This document shows positions 20,319-30,235 of a stretch of DNA of 64,000 nt, piece after piece; positions within the stretch are counted from its first letter, which is position 1; each line of letters starts with the position of its first letter. A program made the position numbers and the translations under genes. Source of the DNA: Bemisia tabaci (lineage: Eukaryota; Arthropoda; Insecta; Hemiptera; Aleyrodidae); NCBI RefSeq assembly GCF_918797505.1, contig NC_092801.1, positions 14,570,001 to 14,634,000 of the forward strand. Direction: 5' to 3'. The notes under the pieces were generated by a model that saw nothing but the letters and a program-made list of their open reading frames with translations, did not search any database and had not been told where the DNA came from.

Positions 20319-21917
20319 AATGTGCACATAGTTCCTTTTAGCATAAGTATGCTGTATTGTTCTGCGGTTAGGTAAAACGTTGTATGAGCCCTCGGCTGCT
20401 GCCAAATTTCTTACGCTTAAATAACAAAATTTAAGGAAACTAGTTTTACTTCCAGTTCATCACAGGACTATCGCATATTTATTCACAATTTATTCTACTT
20501 TTTCTGAAAAAAAGTGTACTTTCTTCGGAAAATACACTAAAAAATCGACAACTTCCCTTAAAGATGAATGTATCAGAGGGGAGTTTCGGCAGTATGCCGA
20601 TGCTCATGCGGCTGCTTTACTTAATTCTTCAATGTTGTACATTGTGTATAGATAAGAGCCATTATTTTTCCTGGTCTCTGGGTTCCATGCCAAACATCCT
20701 CATCGCCGCAACGTTTCCAGCCCTTTTTCTCATCTCACGTATGCTTCGGGAGTTTCAACCGGATTTCGTCTCAACCATTCGTCGAATTTTTACACCCAGA
20801 CGAAGCAACTGGATCTAATTACATTTTGGTGTGTTGCTGTGCTCTCTCCTGATTCGATTGAAATTTTCCTCGACGTTTTGAATTCGTAATTTTGCACGAT
20901 TTCTTTCTCCTCGCACAGCAATAATGCTCAACGATTTTTCTCAAAGCGGAAATGAGTCTCGTCACCCCATGCCGCATCATGATTTTTTTAATCCTTTTTT
21001 AAGCTCTACTTAGAAGCCGAAGCAGCAACCGGAATCGTATAGTTATGCCCACGACCAAGTCCTGTTGAATTGTTGCCACATCGATTTCGCCCAAAACTTG
21101 GTAGTCGAATGAAAAAATGCATGAAAAACGTCAACGAACGTACCCTGAAGAATATTTTTTCCGATGTCCAACTTGGAGGAGGGACAATGGCCATAGGATC
21201 AGATTCGTTCTTACACTCACGAAATACATTTTATTCAAAATTCATGTGAAAATTCCAAGGGTATATTTTGATTTCCGGTTGTCTGAATTTCCCCTCAGAA
21301 TCAATGGAAATTCTATTCAAGTCAAAGCAAAATTGTCGATCAAAATCATTGAATTGGCGAAAAATTCACAAACCGGTGAAAATATCCTGCCGAGATAGCA
21401 CATCATCGCCGGAAACGGCGTTATTCGACGGCAAGCGCTATGTAAGCAATCGGCGCGTCTTTGCGTTTAATGATGCAATGTTTGAAGTATTCACACGTTT
21501 TTGAAGGCGCTCTAAACGGTCCATGTTGAGTATGCTGACTTAACCTCGTTGGTGAAACGATTTGAAGTGATCGCATGATATTGCCGGCGCTCCGAACTGC
21601 CCACGGTGACTCAACTTCGTCGCTGTTTTAGGAGCCTGCTCAAAATCACAGAATCCACAGAGTGTCGACATTCGAAACCAGGACAAGTCGTGGATTTAAT
21701 CTCGAGAATGTTCCTGTTTCCATCAAATCGCTGATGGTGCATTTTTTGAGGCACTCAAGTCTGGAGACCTCAGTCGTTATCTCTGATACGTTAGTTCTCA
21801 GTATTCGCTGAGCCATCTACACCGCAGAGATTTTGTTCCCGATGCCCGATTATACTCGAGCCGCTATCAAAAGTTGCAAGAGTGCATTACGCATGTTTTA
21901 CTTCCTTCGCCGATGTC
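20319..21917. other. Unassigned region, possible degraded coding DNA
   Basis: Repeat-poor sequence with several unlinked open frames: 20564-20818 (+, 84 codons, hydrophobic, ending RRIFTPRRSNWI), 21006-21194 (-, containing RNRCGNNSTGLGRGHNY) and 21117-21504 (+). None has a recognised domain. GCAATGTTTGAAGTATTCAC near 21475 recalls the GCGTGAAGTATTCAC repeats inside the element at 55131. It may be a decayed transposon. Confidence 0.25.
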
Positions 21918-22002
21918 TGCAACGATGGAGTGCAACGATGGGTGCAACGATGGATGCAACGATGGATGCAACGATAGATGCAACGATGGGTGCAACGATA
22001 AT
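21918..22002 (+). repeat. 12-bp minisatellite (GCAACGATGGAT)n
   Basis: About seven tandem copies of TGCAACGATGGA with single-base variants. Because 12 is a multiple of three, frames through it encode short repeats, but no gene is supported. Confidence 0.9.
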
Positions 22003-22351
22003 AACGTCTGTGACCGGAAATCTGGGAATGTGCGGTCGGATCACCGCCCTGCGTCCGTCAATTTGAAAGCTGAAATTTCGCACTTTTCAACTCTGTGCCC
22101 TGAAAAATACAACTTTTCCACGAAAGTTCTTGTCGGCAGAATTCTAGGCCGAAGGTTTTAGCCGCCTGGGATGTAGCAACGACTAGTGACTCACGGACAG
22201 TTAATAAAATCAATACAGCACGGCAAATTGAATGTTTTCTCCTGGAATTGACATCGGCACGCCGACTTTGGTCAAAAATCTCTCTGACGCCACAGTTTCA
22301 TCGATGCCGCCATTTCATCGTTCGGAAGAATGCATCCACCAACATTCAAAC

Positions 22352-22590
22352 CAGCCTCTCCCTGTTGACAGGCATGCTGGTCCCTTAATTGAAGCAGCCT
22401 CTCCCTGTCAACAGGCAAGCTGATTTGGAATTGAGACCTCATGGACATGATTCTACTTGCTTTTCTCTTGGCGATTTCTAGATGCGGAAAATCTCATGGA
22501 CATCGTGTGTCAAGTCAGCCTCTCCCTTTTGACAGGCATGCTGGTCCCTTAATTGAAGCAGCCTCTCCCTGTCAACAGGCAAGCTGATTT
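22352..22590 (+). repeat. Duplicated 75-bp block with internal repeats
   Basis: The block CAGCCTCTCCCTGTTGACAG through CAGGCAAGCTGATTT occurs at 22352-22426 and again at 22516-22590. Each block itself contains two copies of GCCTCTCCCTG followed by an ACAGGCA motif. A weaker further copy follows (CCTCTTCCTGTTTTTAAC). Confidence 0.85.
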
Positions 22591-22843
22591 CGAATTGTGG
22601 CCTCTTCCTGTTTTTAACTGGCAAGCCAAAAGTTGCGGCCGCGCCTTGTTGCCAAAATGCCAAATCAGACTGAAAATTGGCACAGTTCGACCTGACCACA
22701 TCAAAATCGGATGAAATTTGGCCTTTCAGACTGCTCACCGACCTGAGTTGAAAAACGTAAATTCAAATTTGTTTGCTATGTCTCGTTCAACTTTCGTTGG
22801 GATTTGAAGTTCGAAAATATCACAGACGTGGCATGACGACGAT

Positions 22844-23031
22844 GCATGGACCGTTGATAAAATCAACGTAGCACAATGAATGAAAATCACGGCGAGTGGC
22901 TTGTTTTTTAAGACAAATATAATAAGCTCACAGACTTGCATGGACCGTCGATAAAATCAACACAGCACCATGAATGAAAATCAAGGCGAGTGGCTTATTT
23001 TTCAAGACAAATATAATAAGCTCATAGACTT
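22844..23031 (+). repeat. 94-bp tandem duplication
   Basis: GCATGGACCGTTGATAAAAT through AATAAGCTCACAGACTT (22844-22937) is repeated at 22938-23031. A third partial copy (ACAGTTAATAAAATCAATAC) lies at about 22198. The copies differ by a few substitutions only. Confidence 0.85.
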
Positions 23032-23508
23032 TTGTCAAAAATTTCAAAAATTCAAAAATTGTCGCTTGAAAGAAGCACCCACCAATCCTTGTCAACTTCC
23101 GTGGACCTTTTATTCGTCATTCGAGCAAGGCCGACGCTCTTCGCCGTGGACAACATGTCATCATGGGCGCTTTACATGAAAAATATTCGCTGCAGAGGCA
23201 CCGATTCGACGAACGTATCAAATGCCATGCTGACAAAGAAAGTTAAGGAATTCGTCGATGGATTCGGCGGACTGAAGAGCCTTTGGAGCCCGCAAGGATT
23301 TACTTCTTTCAAAAGCACCTTTTACTCAAATGCTCCAGTTATCTACGAACAGGACTGCGGCTTTTTTCCAACGATGGTTCAAGAAAAACACCCGAGTGGT
23401 ACACTCGAGATGAGAGAAGGAGAGGAGAATGGTTACGAATGCAGGAAGATACGGATGGATAGTTTTTGCAGATGGATGAAACGGCGTGGAACCCAAGAAG
23501 TGAAGTGA
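23032..23508 (+). pseudogene. Possible degraded coding region, function unknown
   Basis: A 158-codon frame begins at ATG 23032 immediately after the 94-bp tandem duplication. It ends at TGA 23506-23508. From about residue 40 the peptide has mixed, protein-like composition (NMSSWALYMKNIRCRG, FVDGFGGLKSLWSP, YEQDCGFFPTMVQ). The first 40 residues look less so; an overlapping frame, 22970-23179, is open upstream, so a frameshift near 23100-23170 is possible. Further weakly protein-like peptide (KFHSDFITIVYAYCVKTD) lies near 23664-23720, before the A-rich tract. I recognise no family. It may be a remnant of a transposon, virus-like or host gene. Confidence 0.25.
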
Positions 23509-23727
23509 ATTTGCCACAGCGAATTCCTTTCATCTAATAAATCGCCCAAGAACTGTGTGGAAATGCATTGTTAAAAGCTTCCGTATCGTATATTTGCACG
23601 AAAGTCATTCGCCGATGCCGTAATGGCAAATTAGAACGTTGAATCACTTTCGAGCTTATTCACGATGCGGAAGTTTCATTCTGATTTTATTACTATTGTA
23701 TATGCTTATTGTGTGAAAACTGATAAA

Positions 23728-23940
23728 AAAAAAAAACAAAAAAACAAAAAAAAAACAAAACAACAACAAAACAACAAAAAAAACAAAAAAAAACGAAAAA
23801 AAACACAAAAAAACACAAAAAAAACAAAAAAAACAAAAACAAAAAAAAACAAAACAATAAAACAAAAAAAACAAAAAAAAACAAAAAAAAACCAAAACAA
23901 AAAACAAAACAAAAAAAACAAAAAAACAAACAAAAAAACA
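23728..23940 (+). repeat. A-rich (A)nC simple repeat, about 210 bp
   Basis: Runs of three to nine A separated by single C, occasionally G or T. Long lysine- and asparagine-rich frames on + and phenylalanine-rich frames on - are artefacts of this composition. Confidence 0.95.
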
Positions 23941-23945
23941 ACCAA

Positions 23946-24159
23946 CACTCGTAAAAAAAACCTCTTGGTTCAAGAGTGCAGTTTCTTGTCGCCGGATTTA
24001 AGAGGTCTGGACTCTTGTTTCAAGCGGATTTTATGTTGAATCAATGCAAAATCCGCTTGAAACAAGAGTTCAAGACTCTTAAGTAAATCCGGCGACAAGA
24101 AACTGCACTCTTAAGTCAATGCACCGCGGCATTGGTCCAAGATATTTTTTTTACCAGTG
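23946..24159. mobile_element. CACTSGTAAAAAAAA palindromic MITE
   Basis: The ends are CACTCGTAAAAAAAAC and ATTTTTTTTACCAGTG. The main palindrome pairs GTGCAGTTTCTTGTCGCCGG with its inverse around 24040. AA stands on both sides, consistent with a 2-bp duplication as in the CACTGG family, with which it shares CTTGTCG and GGACTCTTG motifs. Confidence 0.75.
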
Positions 24160-24336
24160 AAAGATGAGGAAAATACCTAAATGAAAGAAAAAAAATGAAA
24201 AAAAGAAAAAAATTGAAAAATAATGATAAATAATGATAAATAGGGATAAGAAAGATAGACTCTATGTCATTCGTTTTAAGTGTTTCAATGTAGTCTGCAT
24301 CCAAGAGCCGAAAGACCGTGTGCATATTTCTGTCGG

Positions 24337-24599
24337 TAAGTTGGAATTTTTTAGCCATCGTGCATTAAAAATCCACATGAAGCTGATAATCTTAATACAG
24401 AGGGAAAAAACTCATGTGAGCACAATTTCCCCTCAAAGAGGTACGCCGTTTGGTGCAACACTAGTTACGACCGTTCAGAAAAACCAAACAGCAAATCTCT
24501 TTGAGGGAAAATTGTACACGTATGAGCTTTTTCCCTCTGTATTGAGAGTTTCAGCTTTATGCTGATTTTTAACGCACGTTGGCTAAAAATTCCAACTTA
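24337..24599. mobile_element. TAAGTTGGAATTTTTAGCCA MITE
   Basis: The left end is TAAGTTGGAATTTTTTAGCC; the right end is its inverse. Inner arms pair AATACAGAGGGAAAAAACTC with AGCTTTTTCCCTCTGTATT and TTCCCCTCAAAGAG with CTCTTTGAGGGAAA. The only copy in the window. Confidence 0.75.
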
Positions 24600-25011
24600 C
24601 TATCTTAACCACTCGAGCGTCTACCAAAATCAGTTTGATATTTCTGTCGTTTAGAAATTTCGAGAAATAACTTGAATATTTTCTGTTACTTGATATTTAA
24701 CGTTAACAATAGAAGAATACACAATTTAAAAAAAGTCAATTTATATTTTATTTTTTAAAAAAAATTTAAACCTGGTCTGTCGGCTCTAATCTGCAATTGT
24801 ATGTTAGCACCTGTAAAGCAGTAGAGAACTACAGTAAGGTCACACATTTGACTACTGCTAAATGCTATAAGTACAATTTGTTAAGTTAAGTGCATGCAAA
24901 TTAATGATTACTGTTGAGCAATTCATCATCACCAAAGTTGCCAACACATCGGTTTTTCTTCCTCTCATCCGTACCTCTACTTTTCGATATTCCAAAAACC
25001 TCGCTTTTCAG

Positions 25012-25128
25012 TTTACATTTAAGCTTATGGAAAAGAATCGATTATAACGGTGGTCGTAAGGAACACCTTAAGAATCGATTCTTCGCCATAGCTTTTAATG
25101 GAAGAATGTCGGTAGTCGATAATTCACG
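25012..25128. mobile_element. hAT-like CAGTGGCG family, core only
   Basis: TTTACATTTAAGCTTATGG, AAGAATCGATTATAACGG and the inverse arm AAGAATCGATTCTTCGCC match the centre of the family. Both termini are lost. Confidence 0.55.
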
Positions 25129-25274
25129 TTTCTCCATTGCATTATTTACCCTATAGGGAGACTCTCGGCGTGTCTGTGATGCTACCTCGTGCGTTTTTTT
25201 ATTGAAAAATGACTGGTGTAAAACGATACGAATTGTCGTGTTTAAGAAGATGTAATGTGTAAGTTCAGGTGTTA

Positions 25275-25337
25275 CTCTCATTGGCGGGCCGAAATCGCCG
25301 CACTGTGTGCGGGCAGAGACGAAACAGTCAGTGAGAG
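25275..25337 (+). ncRNA. Compact conserved hairpin, copy 1 (RNA-like)
   Basis: A 63-bp unit almost identical to 26321-26383. The outer stem CTCTCATTG pairs with CAGTGAGAG. An inner hairpin CCGCAC-TGT-GTGCGG and the segments GGCCGAAATCG and GCAGAGACGAAACAGTC are unchanged between copies. In the other copy one T-A pair of the outer stem becomes C-G and one T-A becomes T-G, so pairing is kept. I do not recognise it as a known ribozyme or RNA family. It could instead be a miniature inverted-repeat element. Confidence 0.4.
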
Positions 25338-25569
25338 TAATTAGGTGAGGTACAATTCTAGGGGGAAATTAAGGTAAAAAAAAACCTCTCAAGTCACCAA
25401 ATAAACTCAATCGAGTATTAGTATCAGTGCAAGTTTGAGGTGGGAAAGTTCTCAGCTCAGGCAGATGCCTTGAAATACCCGAAGTACCTACCAATATAAG
25501 CCAATTTTTTTTGGTATTTTCCAACAACTTTATTTGGTTAGTTGAAACAGCTTAACTTTTCTGATAATC

Positions 25570-25714
25570 AATTACACTGCATTTTACAATTTGGAACTAT
25601 AAATTCTGGCTCTTATGGAAAAACACTTATGTGCATAGGGAATCTAATGGCTTATACGTTGTTTTTAAACCGGGCTAGAATTTATAGTTCCAAATTGCAA
25701 AATTTAGTCCAATT
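25570..25714. mobile_element. TTGGACTGCATTTTGC MITE
   Basis: The left arm is AATTACACTGCATTTTACAA and the right arm TTGCAAAATTTAGTCCAATT. The centre is CTTATGTGCATAGGGAATC. Confidence 0.8.
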
Positions 25715-26256
25715 AATAGTAGTAAAATAATAACATCAAAATGCGATTTTGAAATCAATTTTGCAATCAATTCAAGCAATTTTGAATTTTTTTAACTCTG
25801 AATTTTAATGAATAAAGTACCTGCCTGATAAAAACATTGATAGGTAGGTGTTTAAGGTTTTATATCTAATTGATCTTGATTTCCCCGTAGAATAGTGTGG
25901 CCCAGCTCTTTTCTACCATTCTGTTACAGTATTTGGGCCACAGTCTTAGCGTTTGATATTGTAATTAGGCAAGTAAATATCATTAGGATTTAGGGCATAA
26001 ACCATCAAATAAATTAGACCAGAATAGGACTTTTCTTTCAAACTAAGTTCGCATACGAGGCACATCGAAACACCCTCCCTGAAGATTGTGGCGTCTGAGA
26101 CACGTAGGCGGTCGAAACTAGCAATGTCAGCGTTAACAAATACAAGACTTTGAACAAAATGTGTTGGAAGTCCGAGTAGTTTTGACTAATGCATAATCAT
26201 TGAATCGGCTCTTGCGGAAACTGCTTATTTTTGTTTCTCATTATCTTGTGAAGTAT

Positions 26257-26294
<38 letters not shown>
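26257..26294 (+). repeat. Poly(A) tract, about 37 bases
   Basis: An uninterrupted A run shortly upstream of the second structured hairpin. No target duplication identified. Confidence 0.9.
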
Positions 26295-26296
<2 letters not shown>

Positions 26297-26320
26297 GTTC
26301 CCTTTTAATTGCGATTATTG

Positions 26321-26383
26321 CCCTCATTGCCTGGCCGAAATCGCCGCACTGAGTGCGGGCAGAGACGAAACAGTCGGTGAGGG
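26321..26383 (+). ncRNA. Compact conserved hairpin, copy 2 (RNA-like)
   Basis: Same orientation as 25275-25337, about 1.05 kb downstream. The outer stem is CCCTCATTG with CGGTGAGGG. The inner hairpin is CCGCAC-TGA-GTGCGG. Differences from copy 1 fall in the outer stem (pairing kept), the triloop, and two positions just after the first stem strand. The 45-nt core is otherwise identical. Confidence 0.4.
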
Positions 26384-26698
26384 TACTTGAACTTTTAATG
26401 GTAGGATAGAAAGTGCCCGAAAGATTACCTCTAAATTGGAAGGAGTCTTGCAAACCGGGAAGCTTTGTGTACAGTATGAAATTAGCAGTGTTCTCAAGAG
26501 CTCTTCAATTGAACGCCTTCAAATTATCGGTTACATCCACGATTAATGATTGAACCTGCGCGATCTTTTTTTGTTTACGTCATTTACTTCTACACCGATT
26601 TGAAACGGTATTTTTTTATTGCGCACGGATTTATTATGGCTCGTCCTGCATAACTTCTCTTGTTGAGTTTGGATCCTGGTAGACATTGGAGTGCTGTA

Positions 26699-26923
26699 CA
26701 CTGGAAAAAAACACATTGGATCTAGAGTCCAGACTCTTAAAAACATCGACAAGAAAAAATAATCTTGATTCAATGAGATTTAAGCTTAAATCAAGAACCA
26801 AGCCTCTCAATTTGAGCGGATTTTCTTTTGATTCGAGCTTAAATCTGATTGATTCAAGAGTCCTTTTTCTTGTCAATGTTTTCAAGAGTCTGGAATCTAG
26901 ATCCAATGTGTTTTTTTCCAGTG
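26699..26923. mobile_element. CACTGG palindromic MITE
   Basis: CACTGGAAAAAAACACATTG to its inverse, 225 bp. The left flank ends TGTA and the right flank begins TGTA. The interior carries ATTTAAGCTTAAAT twice, one worn. Confidence 0.85.
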
Positions 26924-27697
26924 TGTATTTTTAAAATGAAACATCCATCTCTATACCCTAACAACTTAGGACCCAGAAATCAAAACTTTTTTATGTCATT
27001 GAGCCCTGAGCTTCGTTTAAAATGCAAAAACCCAACTTTTTCTTCCAGTTAAAGCAATAATTGTACTTTCTCCGAGTCTTTGTCTTCCTTTCTTCGAATG
27101 TCGTCCAAAAGGAAAAACTTTCGTTCTCGAGAAGTCTCATCTCTCAGTAGTTTTGTGAAGAGAGCTGCTATTTGATTTTGGAACCGAGGGAATTTTTCGT
27201 CAAAAATATGCGGTGGTAGGATGACCTTCACCATTCAGTTGTTAAGTATACAACATTATTTCATGACATTTTACCGTATTTTCGCGCCCTTTTATAGATT
27301 TAATTTGTTAATTTTTTCTCTATCAAAGGAGGCGCTGCTTCTCTAGGTGCCTAAGAAAATCGCTAGTGGTTGCGCTTTCTGATGATCAGGAGGTGTCGTT
27401 TTTTAAATTTTTTCCCCCTCTTTTTTTCGGTCATTTGGTCGTGCGTGAAGTCATGTTAGCAATTTTTCACCTTTCGCGCCCTTACATTGCCTTTTTTTCT
27501 TGTCCTCTTATGTCTTTTCGCATTTCTGCAGCAGATCAGTAACCAAAATAATAAAAAAATTACCTTTTTTCTGTAGCTCCATTGCAGAGTTTTTTTTAAA
27601 AACCCACTTGAGTTCTGTGTCGTAGTTTTTATTATACCCGGTGGAGTAGCCAGATATTTTTCATGAGAAGGGGTTTATAGTTCAAACTTACTGATGT

Positions 27698-27733
27698 AAA
27701 GAGAGAGAGAGAGAAAGAGAGAGAGGGGGGGGG
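27698..27733 (+). repeat. GA microsatellite running into G run
   Basis: GAGAGAGAGAGAGAAAGAGA followed by GAGAGGGGGGGGG. Simple purine repeat. Confidence 0.9.
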
Positions 27734-27813
27734 TTTCCAAACACTCTCGGCGCATAATATTAATCCTTTTTCTCAAAAATTAATATTTTATCGGAGGGAA
27801 TAAAACAAGCATA

Positions 27814-27945
27814 CTGCCGTGCTAAGGAAAAACGCCGTATGAACCATCAGGCGTTGCCAAATTTCTTTTCATTAAACGCAAATTTTCTGGTGAATTTATG
27901 AATATTTTCCTCCCAATTGTGCAGATAATATTGTTCCCCTCCTCC
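27814..27945. mobile_element. CTGCCGTGCTAAGG MITE, left half
   Basis: A clean left end CTGCCGTGCTAAGGAAAAAC with CCGTATGAACC and GGCGTTGCCAAATTTC. The match fades after CCTCCCAATT and CAGATAA; no right terminus follows. Confidence 0.7.
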
Positions 27946-28261
27946 GTGCTACTATTGATACCTCATGTCGTCTCGAAAGTTCAAGTAGCTATTATGCCGA
28001 TCTCCTATCGAATATATCGGTTTTATTTTTATCATAGTTTTCTGTACGAATCGTATTTATGCGTCTACCCCCATGAGCTGTAACTCTAGAGAATAAATCG
28101 TTCAGAAATGTTAGTATATTGATTTGTAAAATCGATGCAATGATAATTGAAGCTCCCGATGAAATATTAACGTAAATTTTTGCTCGAGCTGTCTGAGCGA
28201 GCGTTTTCAGATTATCAGCATTTGCATTTATTTAAATTTCTAACTTAATTTTCGCAAGTAG

Positions 28262-28489
28262 GCCGTATGGGGGACTGTACTGTCACAGGTTTAGCAATCC
28301 TGCGGACCCCAGCTGGTAGCCCCTGCCTCAAAGGGGGTGGGTAGACAGGACTCTTAGCTGTGGTGGAAGCAACCTGCCTAGGAGAGGTAACTCCGAAATC
28401 AAACCCTGGTCCTCCAGGTTGGGGGTTGGGGCATCAGGCTGACTCCCCGATCCTTGGGGAAAATGTATAATGTCAAAAAACCGAATAAC
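28262..28489 (+). mobile_element. Short retroposon with 15-bp target duplication
   Basis: A 228-bp insert flanked by AATTTTCGCAAGTAG at 28247-28261 and 28490-28504. It starts GCCGTATGGGGGACTG, is G/C-rich (CCCCAGCTGGTAGCCCCTGC, GGTTGGGGGTTGGGGC) and ends TCAAAAAACCGAATAAC, with no poly(A) tail. The long perfect duplication shows target-primed reverse transcription, so this is a SINE or an internally deleted/5'-joined non-LTR derivative mobilised by a LINE. I see no A or B box. The perfect duplication implies a recent event. Confidence 0.85.
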
Positions 28490-28983
28490 AATTTTCGCAA
28501 GTAGTCATCGTATCTTAAAAAATTTCTGTTTTTTTCTCCCTTGTTTTTTTTTCTAATCAACAGATTTTAAGTGATTTCCTAAGTTAATGCATCTGACAGA
28601 ATTGTGCACTTTCCATGCGCACCTCTTCGCACAGAAACAGAATAAAAAGAAGGAAAATAAACATTTGACTGACTTAAGGCAAATTTCCATGCTTGACACT
28701 GCGACGTAAGACATCACTACTGACTTTATCTCTCCGCCCATAAACATGTTATGTAGTATTAGTAGTAATAGTAGTAGTAGTAGCTTATTACTTATTTTAA
28801 AGAGGTGCCTTAGTACCCGTATCTACTTACATCTGTGCAATTTAAATACTGAAGAGCTAAGGCATAATTAAAAGTTAATTTTTGAGTAATTTGGAATCAA
28901 AGTAAAAGTTAAAAGCACTCGAGGTTCAACTTGAAGAACATTTCGAGGGTAAGTGCCTTTTAGAGGGAGGGTGCAGAGGTTAA

Positions 28984-29400
28984 GGTGATTCGATGGACGC
29001 CGTACTTTGTGTCAGAACGGCATGCGACATATCGCATCAATTGGTTCCATTTTTTCAGCTACTCGTCATTTTTCTCCAATTTTGAGATCGCAATTCTGTT
29101 GTCAGGAGACTTAAGCACTCACTTACCAATTTTAACAAAGAAATTCATCGCAATAAAGGCGTGGTTTTTTTAGAGAGAAAATATAGCATTCCGAATGGGA
29201 TGTTTTCTCTCTACAAAAACCACGCCTTTATTACGATGAATTTCTTTGTTAAAATTGGTAAGTGAGTGCTTTAGTCTCCTGACAACAGAATTGCTATCTC
29301 AAAATTGGAGAAACAGGACGAATAGCTGAAAAAATGGAACCAATTGATGCGATATATCGCATGCCGTTCTGACACAAAATATGGCGTCCATCGAATCACC
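28984..29400. mobile_element. TTAA-target 417-bp hairpin element
   Basis: TTAA at 28980-28983 and 29401-29404. The termini are GGTGATTCGATGGACGCCG and its inverse. The arms pair over almost the whole length, including CATGCGACATATCGCATC and ACTCACTTACCAATTTTAAC. The centre is AGCATTCCGAATGGGATG. Likely a piggyBac-type non-autonomous element. Confidence 0.92.
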
Positions 29401-29477
29401 TTAAGAGGGCTGATTACACACGTCCCGGATGGGAGCCGTGTCGGTCCCCATTCGGAACATGTGTAATCAGCTTTCGT

Positions 29478-29790
29478 GCTCGGGTCAAACTCACAGCGTG
29501 GAGCCCGGGTTCCACGATCAAATTGAGCCCATCAAAATGAGTCATCGATGTGATTGTTGAGTGTTGCCGATCAAAATTAAGAAGCCCCTCTCCTTTCTGA
29601 TCATCATGAATCGAGAACTGAGTATCCAAAGACAGTTATTGGATACTCTATTCCCGATTTGTCTTGATCATAAAGTAGAGCGGCTTCTTAATTTTGATCG
29701 GCAACACTCAACAGTCACTTTGATGACTCATTTTGATGGGCTTAATTTGATTGTGGAAACCGGGCTCCACGCTGTGAGTTTGACCCGAGC
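29478..29790. mobile_element. GCTCGGGTCAAACTCACAGC palindromic element
   Basis: A 313-bp palindrome. GCTCGGGTCAAACTCACAGC on the left faces its inverse at 29771-29790. Inner arms pair GAAGCCCCTC-flanking CGATCAAAATTAAGAAGCC and GAGTATCCAA with TTGGATACTC. It stands between the two TTAA hairpins, separated from the second by only TCAA. Confidence 0.8.
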
Positions 29791-29794
29791 TCAA

Positions 29795-30231
29795 GGTGAT
29801 TCGTCAAGCTCAAGTAACGTGGTCGAACCGGCATGCGATATATCGCATCTTTTAGGTCAAAAATCTCGGCAGATTTTGAATTTTCAGCAAAAGAAAAGGA
29901 CGATAGCCCCTGCGCATGACCTTAAAGAATCATTCTGAACCCAAAAATTGGAAAAATTCAGAGAAATGAAAGCAGAATAGTGTTTGGAAAAAAACCTCGC
30001 ATTCGATACAGCTATTCTGTATCGAATGCGAGGTTTTTTCAAAACACTATTCTGCTTTCATTTCTCTGAATTTTGCCGATTTTTGGGTTTAGAATGATTC
30101 TCTAGGTTCATGCGCAGGGGCTATAGTCCTTTTTTTTGCTGAAAATTCAAAATCTGCCGAGATTTTTGACCTGAAAGATGCGATATATCGCATGCCGGTT
30201 CGATCACGTCACTTGAGCTTGACGAATCACC
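29795..30231. mobile_element. TTAA-target 437-bp hairpin element
   Basis: The termini are GGTGATTCGTCAAGCTCAAG and its inverse. The right flank is TTAA (30232-30235); the left flank is TCAA (29791-29794), one change from TTAA. The palindrome is nearly perfect, down to the centre TCGATACAGCTATTCTGTATCG. GCATGCGATATATCGCAT lies about 45 bp inside each end, as in the sister element at 28984. Confidence 0.9.
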
Positions 30232-30235
30232 TTAA

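Noticed and set aside
23656..24039. Lysine- and phenylalanine-rich open frames
   Set aside because: They are translations of the A-rich simple repeat at 23728-23940.
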